A stretch of DNA of 15,717 nt from Chloroflexota bacterium (GCA_019348395.1 JAHWJN010000014.1:1-15717); one strand, 5' to 3'; shown: positions 7,956 to 15,480, counted from the first letter of the stretch. Notes: generated from the sequence alone by a model not told the origin. Made by a program: numbers and translations.

Positions 7956-7986
7956 GCAGGGCACAGCAGGAAATTCCGGGCAACGG

Positions 7987-8059
7987 GCCCGGCGGGGATC
8001 GCGTCCTTCCCTGACCCGGGCGCGAAGGTGGAGACTGCTGGCACGAGCCGGTGGTCTCC
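7987..8059 (+). ncRNA. Two consecutive hairpins in the nfeD leader (unidentified structured RNA)
   Basis: Hairpin 1: GCCCGG-CGGGGA (7987-7998) pairs with TCCCTG (8008-8013) and CCGGGC (8016-8021), with a 2-nt bulge and a 9-nt loop. Hairpin 2: a 13-bp stem, 8030-8042 with 8047-8059, closes an ACGA tetraloop and includes three G-U pairs. There is no T-run after it, so a classic terminator for pncA is unlikely. It ends 14 nt before the nfeD ribosome binding site, so it could affect translation or mRNA stability. It matches no riboswitch I recognise. Confidence 0.35.
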
Positions 8060-8083
8060 TTGTCATCTATTGCAGGAGAACCG

Positions 8084-9433
8084 ATGCCGACGCTGCTCCG
8101 GGCGACCGTCCGATGGCTCGCCGCGCTCTGCGTCGTGGCGGGGTCGGCCGGGCTCATCGCGCCGGGACCGGCCCGCGCGGCAGCCGGTGACGTCCACGTC
8201 CTGACGCTCGACGGCATCATCAACCCGATCTCCGGGCGCTACCTGGAGCGCGGCATTCGCGAGGGAGCCGAGACGGGAGCCGAGGCGGTGCTCATCGAGC
8301 TGAACACCCCCGGCGGTCTCCTCGACGCAACGGAGACCATCACGAGCGCCATGCTCGACGCGTCGGTACCGGTGATCGTGTACGTGACGCCGCCGGGTGC
8401 CCGGGCTGCGTCCGCCGGCACGTTCATCACCATGGCGGGGCACGTGGCGGCCATGGCACCAAGCACTCGCATCGGGGCGGCCACGCCGGTGAGCGGCGAC
8501 GGCTCGGACATCCCCGACGACCTGCGCGAGAAGATCATCAACGATACGGTCAGCTACGCCCGGATCATCGCCGACGAGCGCGGCCGAAATGCCGACTGGG
8601 CCGAGGACGCGGTGCGCGATGCCGTCGTGGTCACCGCCACCGAGGCGGTGGAGCTCGGCGTCGTGGACCTCGTGGCCGAGAGCCGGGCCGCGCTGCTCGA
8701 AGAGATCGACGGCCGCAGCGTGACGGTCCGCGGCGACGAGGTGACCCTCGAAACGGCGGACGCGCCGATCGCGGCGTTCCCGATGTCGCCCTTCGAGGAC
8801 TTCCTCATGGTCCTCAGCGACCCGAACATCGCGGTCATCCTGCTCAGTCTCGGCTCGCTGGGGCTGTACTTCGAGCTGAGCGCTCCCGGATCGTTCTTCC
8901 CCGGCATCGCCGGCGCGATCGCAATCGTGCTCGGCCTGTTCAGCCTCGGCACGCTCCCGATCAACTACGCCGGGCTCGCCCTTCTGCTGTTCGGGCTTGC
9001 GCTGATGGGCGCCGAGATCTGGGTCGCGTCCGGCGGCGTGCTCGGTATCGGCGGCGCGGTCGCCTTCCTCCTCGGCGGCCTGCTCCTCATCGACGACACC
9101 CAGGCGCCGTTCATGGAGGTCAGCCGGCCGCTGATCTACGGGATCACGCTGGCGCTCGTCCTGTTCAGCCTCGTCGCCGTGCGCGCGGTCATGCGCACGC
9201 GGCGCCGCCCGGTGGCCATCGGGGGGACCGACATGGTCGGCCTCACCACTACCATGCGATCGCCGGGATCGGTCTACGTGGAGGGGGAGCTGTGGAGCGT
9301 GCGACCAGCGGAGGGAGTGGAGCTGGCCGCGGGCGACCGGGTGCGCGTGGTGGGGCGGGACGGCATGAGATTGATCGTTGAGCCGCTCTCCGACGCGGCC
9401 GAGACATCGGACACCGAAGACAAGGAGTCGTGA
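8084..9433 (+). CDS. nfeD: Long-form NfeD protein: ClpP-like membrane serine protease with OB domain
   Basis: A 449-residue NfeD1b-type protein. Residues 1-32 are a signal peptide (basic start, hydrophobic core, PARAAA end). Residues 35-205 are a ClpP-class protease domain with NTPGG (74-78) and a Ser-Lys dyad S110 (RAASAG) and K150 (LREKI), the same ~40-residue spacing as S97/K138 of archaeal PH1510. Five membrane segments follow at about 249-266, 273-291, 294-314, 318-336 and 349-368, then a C-terminal OB-fold domain (about 380-436). The family cleaves the hydrophobic C-terminus of its partner stomatin. AGGAG lies 5 nt before ATG 8084 and sets the start. The gap to the slipin gene is 4 nt, so the two are co-transcribed. 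Confidence 0.95.
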   Translation: MPTLLRATVRWLAALCVVAGSAGLIAPGPARAAAGDVHVLTLDGIINPISGRYLERGIREGAETGAEAVLIELNTPGGLLDATETITSAMLDASVPVIVYVTPPGARAASAGTFITMAGHVAAMAPSTRIGAATPVSGDGSDIPDDLREKIINDTVSYARIIADERGRNADWAEDAVRDAVVVTATEAVELGVVDLVAESRAALLEEIDGRSVTVRGDEVTLETADAPIAAFPMSPFEDFLMVLSDPNIAVILLSLGSLGLYFELSAPGSFFPGIAGAIAIVLGLFSLGTLPINYAGLALLLFGLALMGAEIWVASGGVLGIGGAVAFLLGGLLLIDDTQAPFMEVSRPLIYGITLALVLFSLVAVRAVMRTRRRPVAIGGTDMVGLTTTMRSPGSVYVEGELWSVRPAEGVELAAGDRVRVVGRDGMRLIVEPLSDAAETSDTEDKES

Positions 9434-9437
9434 CAAC

Positions 9438-10283
9438 GTGGGAGAACTGATCGAGCTGCTTCCCGTCCTGGCGGTCGCCGCACTGGTGATCTTCAGCCTG
9501 GTCGGCGCAGCGGTGAAGGTGGTCCAGGAGTACGAGCGCGGCGTCATCTTCCGCCTCGGCCGCCTGGTCGGAGCGAAGGGCCCGGGGCTCTTCTTCATCA
9601 TCCCGTTCATCGACCGGATGGTGAAGATCGACCTGCGCACGGTGACCCTCGACATCCCGAGCCAGGAGGCGATCACCAAGGACAACGTGACGGTCCGCGT
9701 CAACGCGGTCGCCTACTTCCGGGTCGTCGACCCGGAGGCCGCCGTGGTCCGCGTCGAGAACTACATGCTTGCCACCATGCAGATCGCGCAGACGACCATG
9801 CGATCGGTCCTCGGTCAGTCGGAGCTCGACGAGCTGCTCAGCAACCGGGAGGAGATCAATGCCCGGCTTCAGCAGATCATCGATCAGCAGACTGAGCCGT
9901 GGGGCATCAAGGTCAGCGTGGTAGAGGTCAAGGACGTCGAGCTGCCGCAGACCATGCAGCGCGCCATGGCCCGCCAGGCCGAGGCCGAGCGCGACAAGCG
10001 CGCCAAGGTGATCCATGCCGAGGGCGAGTTCCTTGCCGCGGAGCAGCTTTCCAACGCGGCCAACATCATCAGCGCCGCGCCGTCGGCGCTCCAGCTGCGC
10101 TACCTCCAGACGCTCGGTGACATCAGCTCGGACCAGACGCGCACGATCATCTTCCCGCTGCCGATGGACCTGATCAGTGCCTTCATCGGTGGGTCGGGCG
10201 GCGAGGCGAGCGGCGCCTCGGCCGTGCAGCCGGTGATCCCGCCCGCGGAGGGATCGTCCACGCCGAGGGGAGAGGGAGCCTAG
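9438..10283 (+). CDS. Slipin / stomatin-like SPFH-domain membrane protein
   Basis: A 281-residue SPFH (prohibitin/stomatin) protein. Residues 6-26 are an N-terminal membrane segment. The SPFH domain covers about 27-200, with [24 protein letters not shown] and [10 protein letters not shown], all hallmark slipin motifs. A helical segment rich in Ala, Glu and Arg (about 175-205) should drive oligomerisation. The last ~30 residues are a flexible Gly/Ser/Pro tail. Slipins form ring-like assemblies in the membrane and are the cognate substrate of NfeD1b proteases. The start is GTG 9438, with AAGGAG ending 10 nt upstream, overlapping the end of nfeD; the two are clearly one operon. I see the partner relation from gene order; the protease-substrate link is established for archaeal homologues. 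Confidence 0.95.
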   Translation: MGELIELLPVLAVAALVIFSLVGAAVKVVQEYERGVIFRLGRLVGAKGPGLFFIIPFIDRMVKIDLRTVTLDIPSQEAITKDNVTVRVNAVAYFRVVDPEAAVVRVENYMLATMQIAQTTMRSVLGQSELDELLSNREEINARLQQIIDQQTEPWGIKVSVVEVKDVELPQTMQRAMARQAEAERDKRAKVIHAEGEFLAAEQLSNAANIISAAPSALQLRYLQTLGDISSDQTRTIIFPLPMDLISAFIGGSGGEASGASAVQPVIPPAEGSSTPRGEGA

Positions 10284-10285
10284 CT

Positions 10286-10306
10286 GCCCCGAATCATGGC
10301 CGGGGC
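10286..10306. terminator. Possible bidirectional terminator hairpin between slipin and the 65-aa gene
   Basis: GCCCCG (10286-10291) and CGGGGC (10301-10306) form a 6-bp stem with a 9-nt loop. It sits just after the slipin stop and overlaps the last codons of the convergent small gene. It has no T-run on either side, so support is weak. Confidence 0.3.
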
Positions 10307-10491
10307 TGTCGCGACCACCCGATGAGCGCTGCCCCGGCCACCGCCGCCGCCGCACCGAGGAAGACCCAGGTCCGATCGGCCGTCATGAAGCTGCGTGGCG
10401 CCCATTCAAGCCCAAGTCCCTGGGCGATCCAGACCAGCCCGCTGCCGACGAGGAGCACGCCGAGGAGCGTGAGTCCCAGGCTCGCGCGCAT
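10294..10491 (-). CDS. Small two-helix membrane protein (65 aa), unknown function
   Basis: A 65-residue protein not recognised as a named family. Segment 1 is about residues 4-24 (LGLTLLGVLLVGSGLVWIAQ) and segment 2 about 42-58 (WVFLGAAAAVAGAALIGW), joined by a short hydrophilic loop (LGLEWAPRSFMTADRT). A basic tail ends the protein. Such small two-segment proteins are common next to other genes in Chloroflexota and actinobacteria. Start: ATG at 10491, with a TACGAT -10 only 6 nt upstream, giving a leaderless message. Longer upstream in-frame starts lack homology-like sequence and would cross the promoter. The gene is convergent with slipin. Confidence 0.7.
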   Translation of the reverse strand: MRASLGLTLLGVLLVGSGLVWIAQGLGLEWAPRSFMTADRTWVFLGAAAAVAGAALIGWSRQPRP

Positions 10492-10497
10492 GCGCCG

Positions 10498-10503
10498 ATC
10501 GTA
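10498..10503 (-). promoter_or_regulatory. -10 element of the 65-aa membrane protein gene, leaderless type
   Basis: TACGAT on the minus strand, followed by CGGCGC (6 nt) and ATG. The CGG after the hexamer is shared with the glgP and pncA elements. Confidence 0.45.
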
Positions 10504-10655
10504 CCGGTCGAATGCACTTGCGGAGCGTCGGCGCGCGCGCAATACTCCGCGCGTCGGACCGCAGCGAGCTGCGTGCCAGCCAAATCCTTCCCTCGCCCTC
10601 CACCACGTCCAATCGTCGGCCCGGGGCAGCGGCAAGACCCCGGCCGGCGCCGAGC

Positions 10656-10676
10656 GACCACAGGTCCGACGTGGTC
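10656..10676. promoter_or_regulatory. Inverted repeat upstream of the zinc-ribbon gene
   Basis: GACCAC (10656-10661) and GTGGTC (10671-10676) are perfect 6-bp arms around a 9-nt spacer, 25 bp before the GTG start. It could be an operator or an mRNA hairpin; no promoter with good matches was found in 10504-10701. Confidence 0.25.
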
Positions 10677-10701
10677 AACATCCATCTTGGGGAGGGTCTT
10701 G

Positions 10702-11040
10702 GTGACCTACACCGATCAGGTGATCACCTGCAGCGACTGCGGAATCGACTTCGTGTTCTCCGCGTCCGAGCAGGAGTTCTTCGCGGAGAAGGGCTTCGCG
10801 TCCGCTCCGAAGCGCTGCTCGTCGTGTCGAGCCCAGCGTCGCGCCACGAACGGTGGCGGCGGTGGAGCCAGCTACGAGGGTGGCGGCGGTTACGGCGGCG
10901 GCGGCGGCTTCTCGCGCGGCCCGCGGGAGATGCACGACGCAACGTGCGCGCGGTGCGGCAAGGACGCCCAGGTCCCCTTCCAGCCGCGCGGCGACAAGCC
11001 GGTCTACTGCTCCGACTGCTTCCGGATGATGCGGGGCTAA
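10702..11040 (+). CDS. Double zinc-ribbon protein (zf-trcl / CxxCxxCC type) with Gly-rich linker
   Basis: A 112-residue protein. The N-terminal ribbon C10-x2-C13 and C39-x2-C42 lies within DCGIDFVFSASEQEFFAEKG, the signature of the 'probable zinc-ribbon' PF13451 family. Residues 51-73 are a Gly-rich, Tyr- and Ser-containing linker with an SRGP end. The C-terminal ribbon C82-x2-C85 and C103-x2-C106 (CARCGK, VPFQP, DKPVYCSDCF) matches the CxxC-CxxC domain TIGR04272. The family has no established function; RNA or DNA binding is plausible from ribbons and glycine-rich linker, but this is inference. Start GTG 10702 follows a strong GGGGAGG site by 6 nt. It stands alone and is followed by a strong terminator. 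Confidence 0.88.
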   Translation: MTYTDQVITCSDCGIDFVFSASEQEFFAEKGFASAPKRCSSCRAQRRATNGGGGGASYEGGGGYGGGGGFSRGPREMHDATCARCGKDAQVPFQPRGDKPVYCSDCFRMMRG

Positions 11041-11066
11041 CCCTCGTCCCATTCGCGACGCCGATG

Positions 11067-11095
11067 ACGGGCGGTCCCTGCGGGGCCGCCCGTTT
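11067..11095 (+). terminator. Rho-independent-type terminator after the zinc-ribbon gene
   Basis: A 12-bp GC-rich stem (11067-11078 with 11082-11093, one G-T pair) with a 3-nt TGC loop is followed by TTT. It starts 26 nt after the zinc-ribbon stop codon. The U-tract is short, but stem quality is high. Confidence 0.75.
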
Positions 11096-11115
11096 CGCGT
11101 GTCGAATGGTTGCCG

Positions 11116-11130
11116 CCGATATATGGGGCA
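11116..11130 (+). repeat. Dyad motif copy 1
   Basis: CCGATATATGGGGCA; two mismatches to copies 2 and 3. It is flanked on the left by TGCCG, so the 20-bp element reads TGCC...GGCA. Confidence 0.6.
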
Positions 11131-11166
11131 CGGCGGCGCATTTCGGCCTCGCGTGCTGCGTTTCGA

Positions 11167-11181
11167 CCGATACATCGGGCA
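11167..11181 (+). repeat. Dyad motif copy 2
   Basis: CCGATACATCGGGCA, identical over 15 bp to copy 3. Core centre is 51 bp from copy 1. Confidence 0.7.
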
Positions 11182-11226
11182 CCCGCGCGCCGGCACCGGC
11201 GGTTCGGCCCCGTTCCGGCGGCGGAG

Positions 11227-11244
11227 TGCCCGATACATCGGGCA
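11227..11244 (+). repeat. Dyad motif copy 3, full 18-bp inverted repeat
   Basis: TGCCCGATACATCGGGCA: perfect 7-bp arms TGCCCGA/TCGGGCA around TACA. This is the best copy and looks like an operator for a dimeric regulator. Core centre is 63 bp from copy 2. Confidence 0.7.
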
Positions 11245-11277
11245 ATTCGCACGGGAGGCGGCGCCCGCGCGTCGGGG

Positions 11278-11292
11278 TGCCTCATGTATCAG
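11278..11292 (-). repeat. Dyad motif copy 4, inverted orientation
   Basis: The minus strand reads CTGATACATGAGGCA, three mismatches to copies 2 and 3. Core centre is 52 bp from copy 3. Confidence 0.55.
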
Positions 11293-11376
11293 CCGATGGA
11301 TCGGCCCCGCTGGATGGAGGCGCGGTCATGGGCCGGGAAGGCTTGGCCGTCGAGCGGCCGGGAACGTTGCGAGACG

Positions 11377-11411
11377 TATCATTGACATTCCGCCGATCCG
11401 GCAACCAACTT
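11377..11411 (+). promoter_or_regulatory. Candidate tkt promoter region
   Basis: TATCAT (11377-11382) could be a -10 with a start near 11389 and a 41-nt leader, but has no good -35. Alternatively the perfect TTGACA (11382-11387) pairs with a poor CAACTT (11406-11411) at 18 bp. The sequence alone does not decide. Confidence 0.35.
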
Positions 11412-11429
11412 GCGGGAGAGACCCGACGT

Positions 11430-13319
11430 ATGACTGACCAGCACGACGCCTGGCGGGAGCTCGCCGCCCAGCTCCGCGTCGACTCCATCCGATCGAGCAG
11501 CGCCGCGGGTAGCGGCCACCCCACCTCCTCGATGTCGGCCGCCGATCTCATGGCCGTGCTCATGTCGAAGTACCTCCACTACGACTTCGACAATGCCGAG
11601 GACCCGCATAACGATCACCTGATCTTCAGCAAGGGGCATGCATCGCCGCTGCTGTACGCGATGTACAAGGCGGCCGGCGCGATCAGCGACGACGAGATGC
11701 TGACCTTCCGGGAGTTCGGCTCTCGCATCGAAGGGCACCCGACGCCGGTCCTGCCGTGGGTCGACGTGGCCACCGGCTCGCTCGGCCAGGGCCTGCCGAT
11801 CAGCGTCGGCGTTGCCCTCGCCGGCAAGCGCATGGATCGGCTGCCGTTCCGGGTCTGGTGCCTGTGCGGCGACTCGGAGATGGCCGAAGGATCGATGTGG
11901 GAGGCATTCGAGTCGGCCGGCTTCAACGAGCTCGACAACCTCGTCGCCATCATCGACGTCAACCGGCTGGGGCAGACCGGACCCACGATGCACGAGTGGG
12001 ATCTGGATGCCTACCGCCGCCGCGCCGAGGCCTTCGGCTGGAACGCCATCACGGTCGATGGCCACGACGTGGTGGCCATCGACGAGGCCCTGGCTGCCGC
12101 CGTGGAGACGACCGGACGCCCGACGGTGATCATCGCCAAGACCGAGAAGGGGCATGGCGTTGACGCCGTGTCGGACCAGCCCGGCAAGCACGGCAAGCCG
12201 CTCGACGAGGAAGCGGCCTCGATCGAGCAGCTCGGCGGCCGGCGCGACATCCGCGTGGACGTGCCGAAGCCGGACACCGACGTCGAGCCGCACGTCTTCG
12301 AGAGCGGGGAGCTGACGCTGCCGAGCTACGAGCCGGGCACCAAGGAGGCCACTCGCAAGGCATTTGGTGAGGCCCTGGTGGCGCTGGGAAAGGCGGACGG
12401 GAAGGTCATCGCCATCGACGGCGAGGTCGGGAACAGCACCTACACCGAGCTGTTCTCCGATGCGATTCCGGAGCGCTTCGTCCAGTCCTACATCGCCGAG
12501 CAGCAGATGATCGCCAACGCAGTCGGGTTGCAGGTCCGAGGCTGGAAGCCCTTCGCGGCGACCTTCGCCGCCTTCCTGGCCCGCGCCTACGACTTCGTGC
12601 GCATGGCGGCGGTCAGCCGCGCGAACTTCGCGGTCGTCGGGTCCCATGCCGGCGTGAGCATCGGGGAGGACGGTCCGTCCCAGATGGCGCTCGAGGATCT
12701 GGCCGCCTTCCGCGCGGTCCACGGCTCCACGGTGCTCTACCCGAGCGACGCCAACGCGACGGCCGCCCTGGTGCCGCTCATGGCCGAGCAGCCCGGCATC
12801 GTCTTCATGCGCACCACGCGCGAGAAGACCCCGATCCTCTACGAGCCGGGCGAGGAGTTCCGCATCGGCGGCTCGCGCGTCGTCCGCACGTCCGATGACG
12901 ACGCCGTGACGCTGATCGGCGCTGGCATCACCCTGCACGAGGCGATGACCGCCGCGGCGGAGCTCGCGAACGACGGCATCAGCGCCCGGGTCATCGATCT
13001 CTACAGCCTCAAGCCGGTCGACGCGGAGACCGTCCGAACGGCGGCGCGCGAGACCGGCGCGATCGTCACCGTCGAGGACCACTGGCCCGAGGGCGGCATC
13101 GGCGACGCCGTGCTCGAGGTCCTGGCCGAGGAGCAGCCGCACCCGCCGGTCGTCAAGCTCGCCGTGCGCGAGATGCCCGGGTCAGGCACGCCCGCCGAGC
13201 TGCTGCACGCCGCGGGCATCGATGCCGACTGCATCGCCGAGGCGGCACGAGAGCTCGTCTCCCGCTCGGGCCGGACCACCACCACTCAGCCCCAGGTCGG
13301 CTCCGGTCGGCGCCAATAA
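11430..13319 (+). CDS. tkt: Transketolase, short animal/TKTL-like type
   Basis: A 629-residue TPP enzyme that moves two-carbon ketol units between sugar phosphates in the pentose phosphate pathway. The N-terminal TPP domain has SGHP (H30), SKGHASP (H70), ATGSLGQGLP and CGDSEMAEGSMWEA to DVN (148-178), the ThDP/metal motif. The central Pyr domain (about 308-475) has YIAEQQM with the catalytic Glu E357 and GSHAGVSIGEDGPSQMALED (404-423). The C-terminal domain is about 490-625 (VIDLYSLKP, VTVEDHWPEGGIGDAV). The length and the GSHAGVSIGEDG region resemble animal transketolases (about 620 aa) more than the 663-aa E. coli type. GGAGAG lies 9 nt before ATG 11430. It is followed by transaldolase after 14 bp, so it leads the operon. 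Confidence 0.95.
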   Translation: MTDQHDAWRELAAQLRVDSIRSSSAAGSGHPTSSMSAADLMAVLMSKYLHYDFDNAEDPHNDHLIFSKGHASPLLYAMYKAAGAISDDEMLTFREFGSRIEGHPTPVLPWVDVATGSLGQGLPISVGVALAGKRMDRLPFRVWCLCGDSEMAEGSMWEAFESAGFNELDNLVAIIDVNRLGQTGPTMHEWDLDAYRRRAEAFGWNAITVDGHDVVAIDEALAAAVETTGRPTVIIAKTEKGHGVDAVSDQPGKHGKPLDEEAASIEQLGGRRDIRVDVPKPDTDVEPHVFESGELTLPSYEPGTKEATRKAFGEALVALGKADGKVIAIDGEVGNSTYTELFSDAIPERFVQSYIAEQQMIANAVGLQVRGWKPFAATFAAFLARAYDFVRMAAVSRANFAVVGSHAGVSIGEDGPSQMALEDLAAFRAVHGSTVLYPSDANATAALVPLMAEQPGIVFMRTTREKTPILYEPGEEFRIGGSRVVRTSDDDAVTLIGAGITLHEAMTAAAELANDGISARVIDLYSLKPVDAETVRTAARETGAIVTVEDHWPEGGIGDAVLEVLAEEQPHPPVVKLAVREMPGSGTPAELLHAAGIDADCIAEAARELVSRSGRTTTTQPQVGSGRRQ

Positions 13320-13333
13320 CAGTGAGGAACGAG

Positions 13334-14518
13334 ATGACAGGAGCAGAACAGGACCGCCGCGAGGACATCCGGACGGACCAGGACGACAAGGCCGCGGACG
13401 TGATCGAGCAGGCTGAATCCTCGAACGCGCTCCATCGACTCCACGCCGAGCAGGGCCAGAGCCCGTGGATCGACTTCATCGACCGGGACCTGCTCGACAG
13501 CGGCAAGCTGGAGCAGATGATCGACGACGGGATTCGTGGGCTGACGAGCAATCCCACAATCTTCGCGAAGGCCGTCGCCTCTGGCCAGTACGCCGAGCTG
13601 GTCAGCAGCATGTCGGACAGCTCGCCCGAAGCAATCTATGAAGAGATCGCGATCAGCGATGTCGGTGACGCTGCTGACCTGCTCCGGCCCATCTACGACG
13701 AGTCGGGCGGCGCCGACGGGTACGCCTCGATCGAGGTCGAGCCGGCACTCGCTGACGACGCCGACGCCACGCTGCGGCGCGCTCGCCACCTGTGGGAGCG
13801 CCTGGCACGCCCAAACGTCTACATCAAGATCCCGGCGACCGAGGCCGGCATCCCGGCCGTGGAGGCCGCGATCGGCGAGGGCATCAGCGTCAACGTGACC
13901 CTGATGTTCAGCGTCGAGGTCTACGAGCGCATTGCGCGCGCCTACATCGCGGGGCTGCGCCGTGCCCGAGAGGCCGGGCACGACCTCTCGAAGATCGCCA
14001 GCGTGGCGAGCTTCTTCGTCAGCCGCGTCGACTCGAAGGTCGACAAGCGGCTCGACGAGCTCGACACGCGCGCGACGCTCGAGGCGCGGGGGAAGGCGGC
14101 CATCGCCAATGCGAAGCTCGCCTACGAGTCGTACGGGCGCATCTTCGGTGGCGACGAGTTCGCCGACCTGCGGCAGGCCGGCGCGCGCGTCCAGCGCTGC
14201 CTGTGGGCCAGCACCAGCACGAAGAACCCCGATTACCGGGACGTGCTGTACGTAGAGGAGCTCATCGGCCCCGAGACGGTGAACACCATGCCGCTCGACA
14301 CGATCGAGGCCTTCCTCGACCACGGTCACGTGGAGCGGACGCTCGACCGCGACGTCGACGGTGCCCGCCAGGCGATTCGCGAGATCGAGGCGTCGGGCAT
14401 CGGCATGGACCACGTCACCGACGAGCTGGTGGCCGAGGGCGTGTCCAGCTTCCAGAAGAGCTTCGACGAGCTGATCGAGACGATCGAGTCCAAGCGCGCC
14501 GAGCTCGCGCCGGCATGA
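13334..14518 (+). CDS. tal: Transaldolase, with acidic N-terminal extension
   Basis: A 394-residue class I aldolase that transfers dihydroxyacetone units in the pentose phosphate pathway. Family marks are WIDFIDRDLLDSG, GLTSNPTIFAKA (69-80), YIKIPATEAG with the Schiff-base lysine K165, the ISVNVTLMFS strand, VASFFVSRVD and RCLWASTSTKNPDY. This is the type found fused to phosphoglucose isomerase in cyanobacteria and actinobacteria. Residues 1-30 are a charged, acidic extension not typical of the family. I chose ATG 13334 because GAGG lies 6 nt upstream; GTG 13322 and an in-frame GTG at 13400 are alternatives. The stop overlaps the next start as ATGA, pointing to coupled translation with pgi. 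Confidence 0.95.
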   Translation: MTGAEQDRREDIRTDQDDKAADVIEQAESSNALHRLHAEQGQSPWIDFIDRDLLDSGKLEQMIDDGIRGLTSNPTIFAKAVASGQYAELVSSMSDSSPEAIYEEIAISDVGDAADLLRPIYDESGGADGYASIEVEPALADDADATLRRARHLWERLARPNVYIKIPATEAGIPAVEAAIGEGISVNVTLMFSVEVYERIARAYIAGLRRAREAGHDLSKIASVASFFVSRVDSKVDKRLDELDTRATLEARGKAAIANAKLAYESYGRIFGGDEFADLRQAGARVQRCLWASTSTKNPDYRDVLYVEELIGPETVNTMPLDTIEAFLDHGHVERTLDRDVDGARQAIREIEASGIGMDHVTDELVAEGVSSFQKSFDELIETIESKRAELAPA

Positions 14519-15480
14519 GCGAACTCGACGCCGCGATCGCGTCGCGGCTCGAGGCGTGGACCGGGGAGGACGTCGCTCGCCGCCTGTGGGCGAAGGAGGG
14601 TTCGCTGTGGGCCGCCTCGGGCAAGGAGACCGACGAGGTGGCCGCCTGGCTCGGCTGGCTCGACCTCCCGGATGCGATGAGCCGCCGCGTCCCCGAGCTC
14701 GAGCACCTCGCCCGGGACGTTCGCGCCGATGGCTACCGCCGTGCCGCCGTGCTCGGCATGGGCGGATCGAGCCTGGCGCCGGAGCTGTTCGCCCGGGTCT
14801 TCGGCTGGGCCGGTGGCGCGGAGGGCGGCGGTGCCGCGTCGACTGACGGCCTGGAGCTGCGGGTCCTCGACTCCACTCATCCGGACGTCGTGCGTGGGTT
14901 CCGATCGTGGGCGTCCGAGCAGCGCACCCTCTTCTGCGTCAGCTCGAAGTCCGGCACCACCACCGAGCCGATCGCCTACCAGGCGGCGATGGGCGAGATC
15001 GCGCCCGCGCTGGACTTCGTGGCCATCACCGATCCCGACACGGCGCTGGCCGAGCTGGCCCGTGCCCAGGAGTTCCGCGCGATCGTGGAGGCCCCGCCCG
15101 ACGTGGGCGGCCGCTACTCCGCCCTCACCGTCTTCGGCCTGGTGCCCGCTGTGCTGACCGGGGTCGACATCGACGGCCTGCTCGAGCGAGCGGCCCGAAT
15201 GGCCGAGGCCTGCCGCACGCCGACCGCGGCCGACAACCCCGGGCTGCGCCTGGGCGCGGTCATCGGCGAGGCCGCGCTTGCCGGACGCGACAAGCTGACC
15301 ATCATCACCCCGCCACGGCTGGCGGCCTTCGGCGACTGGGCAGAGCAGCTCATCGCCGAGAGCACCGGCAAGGCCGGCTCCGGGATCGTTCCCATCGTCG
15401 GCGAGCCCATCGGCGACCCGGCAACCTACGGGGACGACCGGTTTTTGGTCGTGCTGCGCTCCCCGGGAGACCAGCTCGAC
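14515..15480 (+). CDS. pgi: Glucose-6-phosphate isomerase, C-terminally truncated at a breakpoint
   Basis: 322 residues of a phosphoglucose isomerase of the tal-pgi type, interconverting glucose-6-phosphate and fructose-6-phosphate. Marks are the SIS-domain loops MGGSSLAPELF (82-92) and SSKSGTTTEP (143-152), GGRYSALTVFGL (198-209), DNPGLRLG and QLIAESTGKAGSG with the expected catalytic Glu E282. ATG 14515 overlaps the tal stop (ATGA). Family resemblance stops after RSPGDQLD (residue 322). From there the frame stays open to the window end but reads the antisense of an acyltransferase gene. More than 200 C-terminal residues of the usual domain are missing. This is a rearranged or chimeric gene end rather than a natural C-terminus. 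Confidence 0.85.

Larger units (their letters stand above)
11041..11429. other. 389-bp intergenic region upstream of the tkt operon
   Basis: It holds, in order, the terminator (11067-11095), four copies of a 15-bp dyad motif (11116-11292), then promoter-like elements TATCAT (11377-11382) and TTGACA (11382-11387), and the tkt ribosome binding site GGAGAG (11415-11420). No coding region is supported here: open frames across it show no family features and do not have ribosome sites. Confidence 0.7.

Noticed and set aside
8063..9703. 546-codon minus-strand frame opposite nfeD and slipin
   Set aside because: His/Arg/Asp-rich antisense shadow of two clear genes.
10520..10548. GCGGAG/CTCCGC stem and TTGCGG/AATACT pair as a promoter for the zinc-ribbon gene
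   Set aside because: Spacing of 15 bp and poor hexamer matches; too weak to list as a promoter.
11111..11292. The four motif copies as a CRISPR array
   Set aside because: The repeats are only ~15 bp, one is inverted, spacers are unequal and there are no cas genes.
10512..11429. In-frame N-terminal extension of tkt by 306 codons
   Set aside because: It would overlap the zinc-ribbon gene, a terminator and the dyad motifs; transketolase homology and ribosome site begin at 11430.
11379..13142. 587-codon minus-strand frame opposite tkt
   Set aside because: Antisense shadow of a complete transketolase; no ribosome site or motif.
14326..15471. Continuation of the acyltransferase frame on the minus strand
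   Set aside because: Below 15472 it is only the antisense of pgi and tal; it has no acyltransferase features.
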